Origin: an uncultured Sinobacteraceae bacterium
GTDB taxonomy: Bacteria > Pseudomonadota > Gammaproteobacteria > Nevskiales > Nevskiaceae
Direction: 5' to 3'
Assembly (NCBI GenBank): GCA_903822975.1
Contig: CAIJRD010000002.1
Location: 558,001-622,000 of the forward strand
Length of the DNA stretch: 64,000 nucleotides
Below the pieces are notes generated by a model. It was not told the DNA's origin, made no database searches, and saw only the letters and a program-made list of their open reading frames with translations. Both the position numbers and the translations under genes were made by a program. Shown one piece after another: positions 1-7,831 of the stretch (its first letter is position 1; each line of letters opens with the position of its first letter).

Positions 1-127
1 TGGTCGTCTCGGTCGGCCGCAGCAGGCGATCGACCTGCGCGCCGAGACCTGCAAAGATCTTCGTGCAATAGGCGCCGGCAACGCCCTCTCCGAGTTCCAG
101 TACCTTGAGCTGGGCGATGCTTTTCAT
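1..127 (-). CDS. CaiB/BaiF-type class III CoA-transferase, N-terminal fragment
   Basis: The ATG is at 127 and the gene runs off the left edge, so only about 42 residues are visible. The translation (MKSIAQLKVLELGEGVAGAYCTK...) matches the start of class III CoA-transferases, where a conserved 'LkVLELgegvAGayctkifAdLGAqV' strand-loop-helix opens the fold. Such enzymes move CoA between carboxylic acids. It lies 58 bp downstream of the sulfotransferase-like gene on the same strand, so it may be the last visible gene of the export cassette. The ORF track misses it because it has no stop in the window. The family call is good; the substrate is unknown. Confidence 0.75.
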   Translation of the reverse strand, partial: MKSIAQLKVLELGEGVAGAYCTKIFAGLGAQVDRLLRPTETT

Positions 128-185
128 GATTTGACGATGTCCGCTTGATGTGCGATTCCGTTCGCTGACCTGCGAAACGATGGAT

Positions 186-1094
186 CTACGAGTAACCGAA
201 CCGGGCTGCGAGCTCGCGCACGTCCGAGGCAAAGCCGCTACGGTCGGGCTTCCACGGCAGTGCGGCCGCGAGACTCGGCGCGGCGACGGCGTGGCGACGA
301 TAGCGTTTGTCGTCCATCTGATACGCCTCAGCTTCGAGCCCCATCGGCGCGAGTGTCGGACCCACCTGCAGGTACGACCAGTGCTTGTAGTCGCGCATGG
401 CTGACCGTTCTGCCGCACCACAGCGCAGGCCCAGCCACTGGCAGATGCGCGTGAGTGCGGCGTCCGCATCCGTCTCCATCGCTTCGATGGGCAGCTGCAG
501 ACTGAGAGCGGCGCCGTGGGCAGCACAGGCGCGAAGGATGTTGTGATTCGCGCGCAGCCAGGGAATCTGCGGATCGATCTGCGCCGGCTTGAAGCTGTGA
601 TCCTTGTAGTCGGTCGGCACGAACTGGCGTTCCTTCAGTGCCGGCGCGAACAACGCGCCCTGCGCATGCGGGTGCCGTGTCAGGTGCAAGTAGCGCGCCA
701 TGGGTGCGGCGGCGGCACAGCGCTGCAGGTCCACCGGTCGCAAGGGCGACTGCGTGTCGGCGATCAGCAGCAGCCGGTCGCCGGCCCAGGCTTGCAACTG
801 TTTCAGTAGCGCCGCGGCATCCGCTTGCGGATTCGCTTCGAGCCAGTCGTGTGCCTTGGCTACGCTGACATCGTCCTGCGCGCCGTGCGCCAGCTGCGCA
901 ATCGCGCGCAGCAGGCCGTCGAGCAACAGTCCATGACTGAATCCGGCGATTTCGAGCAGTTCGCCGACGTTGTCGCCAATGAACAGATTGAGTTCGGGCA
1001 GCGCACAGATCTGCGGATGCCCGCCGAGCATCGCCAGCAGGCGCGAGCCACCGCAATACGGCGCCGAGAAAATGAAAACCGGTGCGGGACTCAC
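186..1094 (-). CDS. Sulfotransferase-like protein (PAPS-dependent family), atypical
   Basis: I place the start at GTG 1094 (VSPAPVFIF...), overlapping the upstream stop as GTGA; the longer ORF start would run about 130 bp into the neighbour. The product is about 302 residues, usual for bacterial sulfotransferases. Residues 5-24 (VFIFSAPYCGGSRLLAMLGGHP) align with the 5'-phosphosulfate loop ('GsPRSGTTlLramL..HP') and LHLTRHPHAQ further on resembles the 3'-phosphate motif ('lhlvRdP'). The first loop lacks the Arg/Lys and the S/T-G-T run normally contacting the sulfuryl donor, so activity is uncertain. It is translationally coupled to the propeller-like gene. Substrate unknown. Confidence 0.7.
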   Translation of the reverse strand: MSPAPVFIFSAPYCGGSRLLAMLGGHPQICALPELNLFIGDNVGELLEIAGFSHGLLLDGLLRAIAQLAHGAQDDVSVAKAHDWLEANPQADAAALLKQLQAWAGDRLLLIADTQSPLRPVDLQRCAAAAPMARYLHLTRHPHAQGALFAPALKERQFVPTDYKDHSFKPAQIDPQIPWLRANHNILRACAAHGAALSLQLPIEAMETDADAALTRICQWLGLRCGAAERSAMRDYKHWSYLQVGPTLAPMGLEAEAYQMDDKRYRRHAVAAPSLAAALPWKPDRSGFASDVRELAARFGYS

Positions 1095-2641
1095 GCGAGT
1101 GCAGTTCCCGGTGGTGCGGCCGGCGTCGAGGTCGGTGTCGCGGTCGGCGTCGAGTTTGCTTGGCCGAACGCCTTGTTGCCGAGCCAGACTTCGCAGCCGC
1201 CGCGCGGATTCGGCACGTACTGCCACTTGCCGTCACGTTTCACTGCGACGTCCGGTCCATAGGGATTGGCGGTTGCGACGAACAGTCCGTGCGGCGTCGA
1301 GGTCAGCGTGCGCGCACCCCAGTTGTAAGGGTTGTTGAAGCCGGTACGCGTCACCGGCAGCCAGTGCACGCCATCGGCGGTGCGCCACAGCTCGAAGCCG
1401 CCGTAGCGCTGCACCAGCTTCTCCATGCTCCAGCGTTTGATCAGCGCGATCACATCGTCGGGCCAGGCCTGATTCGGCACGTACGGCAGCAGATTCGCCC
1501 AGCAGAACGTGCCAGCGTACAGGTGGCCATCGTGCTCGCACATGCGCCAGACATAGCCGTTGAACATGTTGTCAAAACCGCAGGAATAGCCGGATAGCGG
1601 ATATTTCAGGCCTTGCGGCGTCATCCGCGCCTCGCCCATGACGATGTCCCAGCTATCGTCCGGCCAGACGCGCAACAGTTCGGTGGCCGCCGGGCCAACG
1701 CCGGCCGCGCGGTGATAACCCCCGTTGAGCACGCCGCTGCCGATATAGAGCGCACCGTTGAACACGCACAGACTGCCACCGACTTCGTTGAACGGTCCGC
1801 GGAACGCACCCTGCTCCAGCACGCGCGTCCATTGATAAGGCGGCTTGCCGCCGCGCGTCTTCCACAGCTCGAAGCCTTTGACGTTGACCGTGGCCGCGTA
1901 CAGATGGTCGTTGAATTCGGCCATCTCGAACACCGTCATATTGCCGGGGTTGCCGAAGCCGGAGGCACTGGTGGCCTTCCAGCTGTCGCTGCGCAGATCG
2001 TCGGCGCCGTAAATCGTCGGATCGGAGCCGACGCTGTCCTGCACCTTGCCGACTGCGACACCGGCGGCGGTCGGGCTGGTATGCAGGCGTCCCTGGAACG
2101 GCTGCAGTACGCGGAACGCGCGCACGCTCTCGTTCCACGGCGGGCGCGGAACGATCTCGAAATTGGCGCCGTCCTCGCTGCGCAGCAGCTGCGCGGTTCC
2201 ACCAAAGCGCGGCGACCAGGTCGATACGTACAGCACCGGCTTGCTGTCGGTACTGCCCTGAAACACCGACATGCCGCGGTAGCCGACGTAGCGCGCGACA
2301 TCCGCACCGCCCGGGCCCTTGATGTACGGACTCTGAAACACGCGCACCCAGCTTTCGGTGGCCGGCGTGTATTGCCAGATTTCCGCGCGCCGCTCGATCG
2401 TGTCGAGATTCGGTGGACATTTGATCGGCCACGGCACCAGCTTCGGTGGCGGCGTCGTGCGTTGCATGAACGCCATCTGCGCGCGCGTGGTGCCCACATA
2501 CAGCCGGCCTTCGAACCAGGCCGTGCTGTGCGCGTAATGATTCCAGCCGTCGCCGAAGCCGCTCGGCGCGGTGAGGCGGAAATCCGCCTCACCGAGTGCC
2601 AGCGCAGCCGCTCCGGCGCGTTGGGGAATCAGGGGATCCAT
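1091..2641 (-). CDS. Propeller-like protein of unknown function in export cassette
   Basis: A 516-residue protein without an obvious N-terminal signal peptide. It carries at least five spaced copies of a strand motif of the form [F/W]xG[R/H]LYVGT (EGRLYVGTT, QGRLHTSPT, NDHLYAATV, NGALYIGSG, DGHLYAGTF, HGLFVATAN), often followed by a 'FELWKT/FELWRTADG' hairpin. This is the pattern of a beta-propeller, probably six or seven blades. A Thr/Pro/Ala-rich tail (TPTATPTSTPAAPP) follows. ATG 2641 overlaps the end of the HlyD-fusion gene by 13 nt and its stop overlaps the sulfotransferase start, so all three are probably made together. I do not recognise a named family. Confidence 0.7.
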   Translation of the reverse strand: MDPLIPQRAGAAALALGEADFRLTAPSGFGDGWNHYAHSTAWFEGRLYVGTTRAQMAFMQRTTPPPKLVPWPIKCPPNLDTIERRAEIWQYTPATESWVRVFQSPYIKGPGGADVARYVGYRGMSVFQGSTDSKPVLYVSTWSPRFGGTAQLLRSEDGANFEIVPRPPWNESVRAFRVLQPFQGRLHTSPTAAGVAVGKVQDSVGSDPTIYGADDLRSDSWKATSASGFGNPGNMTVFEMAEFNDHLYAATVNVKGFELWKTRGGKPPYQWTRVLEQGAFRGPFNEVGGSLCVFNGALYIGSGVLNGGYHRAAGVGPAATELLRVWPDDSWDIVMGEARMTPQGLKYPLSGYSCGFDNMFNGYVWRMCEHDGHLYAGTFCWANLLPYVPNQAWPDDVIALIKRWSMEKLVQRYGGFELWRTADGVHWLPVTRTGFNNPYNWGARTLTSTPHGLFVATANPYGPDVAVKRDGKWQYVPNPRGGCEVWLGNKAFGQANSTPTATPTSTPAAPPGTALA

Positions 2642-5022
2642 GACCAGATTTCGACGAACAGCAGGCGCACGATCGGCCGGGTGAACGCCAGAATCAGCGG
2701 ATGCCAGCGGCCATCGACCTTGGCGTAGCCGGTCATCTCCGGCTTCATGTAGGCATCCGGCTGATCGACCGTCATGTACACGCGCACGATGTTGCCGTAC
2801 GGCGCCTTCTCGGCACTCGGCGCAATGCGAGAAACCTTGCCGACATAGGCATCCGTCGGCGAGCCCCAGATCTTCGCCCAGGCCTTGTTGCCGATCTTGA
2901 TTTCGGACAGATCGTCTTCCGGAATCTTGATTTCGACCTGCGGGTGATCGGAGTCTTCCACGGTTGCCAGCATCGCACCGCGCTGCATGAAGTCGCCCAC
3001 CGCGAACTGCAGCGAGCCGGACACGATGCGGCCAGCGATCGGCGCAGTGACCTTGGTGTAGCCGAGCATCGTGGTCTGATAATCGACCTGTGCCTGCTGG
3101 TGCTCGATCTCCGCCTGCAGCGCCTTGATTTCGTCGGATCGGGTCGGGCTGCTGGTCAAGGTCAGCTGGCGACGCGCTTCGAGCAGCTTTTGCTGGCTGA
3201 CGTCGGCGATCGACAGCGCGTGCTTGTAGTCCTGCTCGCTAACCGCCTTGCGCTTGAACGCAGCGGAGAGCCGATCGGCTTCTTCACGCGCGTACTGATA
3301 CGAGGTTTGCGCAGTGTTGACCGCCTGACGCGCGACATCGATTTCCTCGGGACGGTGGCCGGCCTGACCGAGCGACAGCGCCGCCTGCAACTTCAGCAGC
3401 GAGGCCTGCGCACCGGCGAGCTGCGACTTCTCGTCTTCGTCGGCCAACTGCGCCAGCGTGTCGCCGGCCTTGACCAGATCGCCTTCCTTCACCATCACCT
3501 GACGCACTTCGCCGGCGACCTGCGCATGCACATCGGCGCGCGTGTCTGGCAGCACCACCAACTCGCCGCTCGGCTGATAGGGATACGGCAACAAGCAGAT
3601 GATCGTCGTCACCACGATCAGACCCCAGGTGATCGGGCCGGGCTTGTTGGCTTGATACCAGCCGAGGAACTCGCGCCAGTAGATGGAACAGGTCTGGCTC
3701 ACCCAGCCCATTGGATCTTTCGACAAGGACACGGTCACTTTCTCCCCTATGTTGAACTGCCCGGCGTAGGTACGACGCAGCATGCTGAAAATGGCGTAAG
3801 CCAAGGCCGCAATGATCAGGACCGGCCCGATCGGCCCCCAATGGTCCTTGACCCAATGCGCCGGAATCGACAGAAAAAACCAGATGACCCAGGCGAAATA
3901 CAGAATCACCAGACCGGCATAAATCAGCAGCACACTGATCGGCGGCCGCCGCACCGCACTCCACGGCAGCTCGTAGCCGAACAGCGCGAAGCCGGCCTGC
4001 TCACGCAGATCGCCGACACGCAGCCACAGCATCAGCAGCTGGTAGCCGCTGCGCATGCCGAGTGGATTCAATTGCACGATGAAGAATGTCGTCAGCATGA
4101 ACATCATGCCCACCGACAGCGGTGCAAGCACGCTGCCGTGACGCTGGAACATCAGCCAGACGGTGGTGGCGCCGACGAACATCGTCATCAGCGCGGTAAG
4201 TTCGGCACCGACAATACGCATGCGAACCGCGCGATCGGCGGCCTCCGCAGCACCGGATGTATCCGCATAGAAATGCGGTACCGGCAGGCCGAGCCCGCCG
4301 AGCGAAATTCCGAAGCGTGGCCGTGTGTGCGTCGCACGCGCGATCGCCGCGTAACGCGCCAGCTTGGCGAGGAAATCGACCAGATAGGCGCCGACGATGC
4401 CGCCGAAGACCAGCTGCGTGGGCTGCAGGAGCTGGCTGAAATCGCGCGCCATCTCGAAGCGATGGTTGTAGATCACCAGAATTGCGCCGATCTGCAGCGC
4501 CAGCAGCAGCCAGACGCGCACGCTGCTCCACAGGAACAGATTCAGCGCAGCGCCGATCCAGCGCAGACCGCGCACGTCGAGCGTGACATCCAGTGCGGCG
4601 GCGTCGCCGCGCTCCCAGCCGAACAATCCGGTCAACGAGCCGATGAAATTGGGGCCGCTCAGCGTGCCGGGCAACGTCGACGGCAGCATCGCGCCACCAA
4701 GTTGGCGAGCCGTAGCGCGTGGCGCGCGGCTACTGGCGTACTGCGGCGGTGCCGGCAGCGGCTCGTAGCGTCCGGGCAGCAATAGCCCGCTGCCGGCAAG
4801 GCGCTGCGCGAGTCGCTCGATCTCGGCCGTCGAAACGCCGCCGAGGGCCGCAATGGTGGCGCCGTTGCGCTGGCCATCGAACAAACGCGCAAGTTCGAAT
4901 TCGGCGGCGGTCAAGCTCAGTGGCTCGAAGCCGGCTTCCTTCGGCGTCAGGCGACATCCGGCCTTGAGCGTCGTCAGCTCGCCATAGTCCAGCCGGCGAG
5001 CGGGATGTTGAGCCAACATCAT
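2629..5022 (-). CDS. PqqD-like / inactive M50-like / HlyD-like membrane fusion protein
   Basis: About 797 residues if started at ATG 5022, 16 nt after the TolC-like stop (5019 is also possible; the longer ORF start lies inside the upstream gene). Residues 14-84 resemble the PqqD winged-helix fold ('SLTAAEFELARLFDGQR...GSGLL'). Residues about 160-420 hold six or so membrane segments laid out as in YydH-type M50 proteins, followed by another at about 465-480 and then a HlyD adaptor with lipoyl-like halves and a coiled coil (490-780). Where M50 proteins have HExxH this one has DFLAKLARYAAI (216-227), and the NPxxxxDGY motif reads NPLGMRSGY. Both metal-binding motifs thus look lost. Likely an inner-membrane export scaffold. 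Confidence 0.75.
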   Translation of the reverse strand: MMLAQHPARRLDYGELTTLKAGCRLTPKEAGFEPLSLTAAEFELARLFDGQRNGATIAALGGVSTAEIERLAQRLAGSGLLLPGRYEPLPAPPQYASSRAPRATARQLGGAMLPSTLPGTLSGPNFIGSLTGLFGWERGDAAALDVTLDVRGLRWIGAALNLFLWSSVRVWLLLALQIGAILVIYNHRFEMARDFSQLLQPTQLVFGGIVGAYLVDFLAKLARYAAIARATHTRPRFGISLGGLGLPVPHFYADTSGAAEAADRAVRMRIVGAELTALMTMFVGATTVWLMFQRHGSVLAPLSVGMMFMLTTFFIVQLNPLGMRSGYQLLMLWLRVGDLREQAGFALFGYELPWSAVRRPPISVLLIYAGLVILYFAWVIWFFLSIPAHWVKDHWGPIGPVLIIAALAYAIFSMLRRTYAGQFNIGEKVTVSLSKDPMGWVSQTCSIYWREFLGWYQANKPGPITWGLIVVTTIICLLPYPYQPSGELVVLPDTRADVHAQVAGEVRQVMVKEGDLVKAGDTLAQLADEDEKSQLAGAQASLLKLQAALSLGQAGHRPEEIDVARQAVNTAQTSYQYAREEADRLSAAFKRKAVSEQDYKHALSIADVSQQKLLEARRQLTLTSSPTRSDEIKALQAEIEHQQAQVDYQTTMLGYTKVTAPIAGRIVSGSLQFAVGDFMQRGAMLATVEDSDHPQVEIKIPEDDLSEIKIGNKAWAKIWGSPTDAYVGKVSRIAPSAEKAPYGNIVRVYMTVDQPDAYMKPEMTGYAKVDGRWHPLILAFTRPIVRLLFVEIWSWIP

Positions 5023-5038
5023 GGCGGCGTGCCGAGCG

Positions 5039-6442
5039 TCACTGCAGCCACTTATTAACCGCCAGCAGATCGGCGTTGTTGAGCGCACCCGCCGCGCGCT
5101 TCAGCTTCAGGTAATTGAGCAAGTAGGTATACCGCGCCTCGGCATAGTCACGCTCGGCGTGATAACGCCCGCGCACCGCCTGCAGCACATCGGACAGCGT
5201 TTTGGTGCCTACGTCGTAGCCGGTGCGCGCCGAGGCCTCGGCGATCTGTGCAGACTGCACGGCCTGCTTGAAGGCTTCAATCTGCGACATCTGCGCGCGC
5301 GTATTGAGGAACGCCACCTGCGTATCCTTGACCGCCTCGTTCAACGACGAGGCTTCGTCGTAACGCGCCTTGTCGAAGCCGGCTTCGGCTGCGCGCACCG
5401 CGGAACTGACCGCGCCACCGCTGTAGATCGGCAGTTTCAGATTGAGCTGAACGCGATCGTCCCACTCGTGATTGTTGCCCACACCGATGCCGCGACTGAT
5501 GCCGCCGTCCGCATACGAATACTGGCGCGCGGCGAGACCGTCGAGTGTCGGATAGCGCAAGGACTCCGCGCGCTTGACTTCTTTCTGTGCGATCTGCGTG
5601 CTGTAGCGCTGCGCCTGCAGCTTGAGGTTCTGCACCTTCGCGCGCTCGATCCAGTCGCTCAGATGATCGGGCGACGGCGGCTCCGGCTTGTACTGGGCGG
5701 CGAGCGGTTTCAGCGCGTCGTAATGTTCGCCGCCGGTAACCTGTTCGAGCTGCACGCGGGCGACTTCCACCGCATTCTGCGCACCGATCAGCGCGGCGGC
5801 CGCGAGGTCGCTCTGCGCCTGTGCCTGATTGACGTCGACCTCGGTCAGCAGTCCCAGCGAATACTTGTCCTTGACCTGCTTGAGCAACTGATTGATTGCG
5901 TCGCTCTCGGCCGCGCTGAAGCGCACCAGATCGTCTGCCGCCAGCACGCCAAAATAGGCTTCTGCAACGCCGACGCGCAGTTCGTCTTGCGCGTCGTAAA
6001 TCAACAGCCCGGCCGAACCGACCTTGAGGTCGGCTTCGTCCAGCGCAACGATCAAGTCCCAGTGGAAAATCGCCTGGGAAAGCCCGAGTGAGTAGCCGAC
6101 CTGGTAGAACTGCTCGCTTTTGTTGATATCGGTGCCGTCGGGCGCGAGATTGGTCGTGTCGACAAAATAACGTCCACTGATTTTTTGCTCGGCTTCCGAT
6201 GCGTTGGCAAACGCGGCGACCTGCGGCAGAAGCTTGGCCAGCGCCTGTGGACGCGCCTCGGCGGCGATGTGAAACGCCGCCAGCGCCGACTGGTACTGCG
6301 GATTGGCGTCGAGCGCCTTGGCGTAGATCGACATTAGGTCGGTCGCCGCCTGTGCCGTCAGCGGCAGCACCGCAGCAGCGATGAACATCAACCCGCGCGA
6401 CCAGCGCACCGCGGTCGACTGATGCGGCAGCGAAACACTCAT
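5039..6442 (-). CDS. TolC-family outer-membrane channel, type I secretion-like
   Basis: Start chosen at ATG 6442 (MSVSLPHQ...), which gives a clean signal peptide (GLMFIAAAVLPLTAQA) and an upstream AAAGGGACGG; the longer ORF start has no such logic. The mature protein shows the TolC repeat pattern: DLMSIYAKALDANPQYQSALA near the start, long helices, LGLLTEVDVNQAQAQ in the first half and VGTKTLSDVLQAVRGRYHAERDY in the second, the paired 'G..t..dvl.a...' turns of outer-membrane factors. About 467 residues, the size of type I secretion channels. It leads the cassette and presumably forms the outer part of an export path with the downstream HlyD-like protein. Confidence 0.9.
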   Translation of the reverse strand: MSVSLPHQSTAVRWSRGLMFIAAAVLPLTAQAATDLMSIYAKALDANPQYQSALAAFHIAAEARPQALAKLLPQVAAFANASEAEQKISGRYFVDTTNLAPDGTDINKSEQFYQVGYSLGLSQAIFHWDLIVALDEADLKVGSAGLLIYDAQDELRVGVAEAYFGVLAADDLVRFSAAESDAINQLLKQVKDKYSLGLLTEVDVNQAQAQSDLAAAALIGAQNAVEVARVQLEQVTGGEHYDALKPLAAQYKPEPPSPDHLSDWIERAKVQNLKLQAQRYSTQIAQKEVKRAESLRYPTLDGLAARQYSYADGGISRGIGVGNNHEWDDRVQLNLKLPIYSGGAVSSAVRAAEAGFDKARYDEASSLNEAVKDTQVAFLNTRAQMSQIEAFKQAVQSAQIAEASARTGYDVGTKTLSDVLQAVRGRYHAERDYAEARYTYLLNYLKLKRAAGALNNADLLAVNKWLQ

Positions 6443-6506
6443 TTTATAGGTCCGTCCCTTTCTCAATCGACTTCTGCCGCGCAAACGCCACGGCACCCTG
6501 ACGTCA

Positions 6507-6535
6507 ATTATCGCCGTTCCCTGATTTAATGTAAG
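6507..6535 (-). promoter_or_regulatory. Candidate sigma-70 promoter of the tolC-like cassette
   Basis: On the minus strand CTTACA (-35, four of six matches) and GATAAT (-10, five of six) are separated by exactly 17 bp. They lie 65-93 bp upstream of the chosen start of the TolC-like gene and just downstream of the ppnP stop. Nothing else in this gap looks better. Sequence match only. Confidence 0.45.
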
Positions 6536-6594
6536 CCATTCTGGCGATGAAATATTCTGCAACTATTCTGCCGCTTCCGTGTGACTTGCAAATC

Positions 6595-6879
6595 TTATGC
6601 AAGAAACTCACACAAGTAAGCTGCGGGCCCTGCGACCGCCTCGACATCGAAGCCACTGTTGGCGGCGACTTCAAACGCCGTGCCCGCCGGATACAGCTGC
6701 CAGTCACCTTCGCCGATGCGCGCGCGCAACGCGCCGCTGACGACGTGCATGCGCTCGGCGGCGGCGGTGCCAAAGTGAAACTGCCCCGAATCGATCACCC
6801 CGACGCTGGCGCGCGCGCCGTTGCGCTCGAAGCCCACGCTCTGTACCGAGCCATCGAAATACACGTTGTGCTTCAGCAT
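6595..6879 (-). CDS. ppnP: Pyrimidine/purine nucleoside phosphorylase PpnP
   Basis: 94 residues, exactly the usual size of this single cupin-domain family (formerly YaiE/DUF1255). It follows the E. coli protein along its length: an opening like MLxxNxYFxGxVxSxGF, then ARASVGVIDSGQFHFGTAAAERMHVVSGAL, WQLYPAGTAFEVAANSGFDVEAV and the ending YLCEFLA. The family cleaves many nucleosides with phosphate to free base and ribose-1-phosphate. ATG 6879 is preceded by GGGGCGAGGGG, a strong ribosome binding site. It is transcribed divergently from the parA-like gene and stands alone. Confidence 0.93.
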   Translation of the reverse strand: MLKHNVYFDGSVQSVGFERNGARASVGVIDSGQFHFGTAAAERMHVVSGALRARIGEGDWQLYPAGTAFEVAANSGFDVEAVAGPAAYLCEFLA

Positions 6880-7052
6880 CCCCTCGCCCCCAAGTTAAAA
6901 CCGACATGCTAGCCGGTCTTAGGTCCAACTGAAATTTTGCGCACCGTCGCGGTCGCCGGTGTCTGATTGTGGCGATAATGCATTTACATGGATGCCATTG
7001 TTTGAGCGTTCGCGTACATCACACGTCTTCACTCCTGAACCAGGGTTCCTTC

Positions 7053-7817
7053 ATGATCCGCCGAGTCGTTTTCAATCAGAAAGGTGGTGTCGGCAAGACC
7101 ACCATCGTCTGCAATCTCGCCGCCATTTCGGCGGCCCGCGGCCTGCGCACACTGGTGCTGGATCTGGATACGCAGGGCAATGCAACGCAGTATCTGCTGG
7201 GCCGCAAGCCGGATGCCGGCGAGCGTACCGCCGCTGATTTCTTCGAGTCGACGCTGAGTTTCTCGATCCAGGCGCCGAACTTCATGACGCATGCGATCAA
7301 TACGCCATTCGAGAATCTCGATGTCGTCGCGGCCGACCCGCGCCTGGAAGATCTGCAGGTCAAGCTCGAATCCAAGCAGAAGGTGCAGAAGCTGAAACAG
7401 GCGCTCGACAAGCTCAAGGGCTACGACGCGGTCTACATCGATACACCGCCGGCGCTGAACTTCTACAGCCGCTCCGCGCTGATTGCCGCCAGTCGCGTAT
7501 TGATTCCCTTCGACTGCGACGAGTTCAGCCGTCAGGCGCTCTACACGCTGCTGGAAAACATTCAGGAAATCCGCGCCGATCACAACGAAGAACTCGAGAT
7601 CGAAGGGATCGTCGTCAACCAGTTCCAGGGCCGCGCCAAGCTACCGGCGCGCGTCGTCGCCGAGCTGCGCGAGGAAGGCCAGCCGGTGCTGGCGCAGACC
7701 TTATCGAGCTCGGTACGGGTGAAGGAATCGCATGAACAGCATCGCCCGCTGATCCACTTCGATGCGAGTCACCGCGTCACGCAGGAATACGTCGCGCTGT
7801 ACGACGCGCTGGTCTAG
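7053..7817 (+). CDS. Orphan ParA/Soj-type ATPase
   Basis: 254 residues from ATG 7053; the longer ORF start adds 28 residues before the first conserved strand and is less likely, and CAGGG sits just upstream of 7053. The deviant Walker A (NQKGGVGKTT, residues 8-17), the DLDTQGNATQYL switch and Walker B (YDAVYIDTPPAL) are intact. The family forms ATP-dependent dimers on DNA to position chromosomes, plasmids or large complexes. No parB gene or parS-like repeat lies nearby; neighbours are ppnP (divergent) and a degV-like gene (convergent), so this is not the chromosomal parAB pair. The cargo is unknown. Confidence 0.88.
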   Translation: MIRRVVFNQKGGVGKTTIVCNLAAISAARGLRTLVLDLDTQGNATQYLLGRKPDAGERTAADFFESTLSFSIQAPNFMTHAINTPFENLDVVAADPRLEDLQVKLESKQKVQKLKQALDKLKGYDAVYIDTPPALNFYSRSALIAASRVLIPFDCDEFSRQALYTLLENIQEIRADHNEELEIEGIVVNQFQGRAKLPARVVAELREEGQPVLAQTLSSSVRVKESHEQHRPLIHFDASHRVTQEYVALYDALV

Positions 7818-7831
7818 CGCACAGCGCGCAC

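Noticed and set aside
2701-4785. 694-residue plus-strand ORF opposite the HlyD fusion, and similar long antisense ORFs at 30835-32340 and 34001-35656
   Set aside because: Each mirrors a well-supported minus-strand gene with recognisable domains; the antisense products are Arg/His/Gln-rich and match no family.
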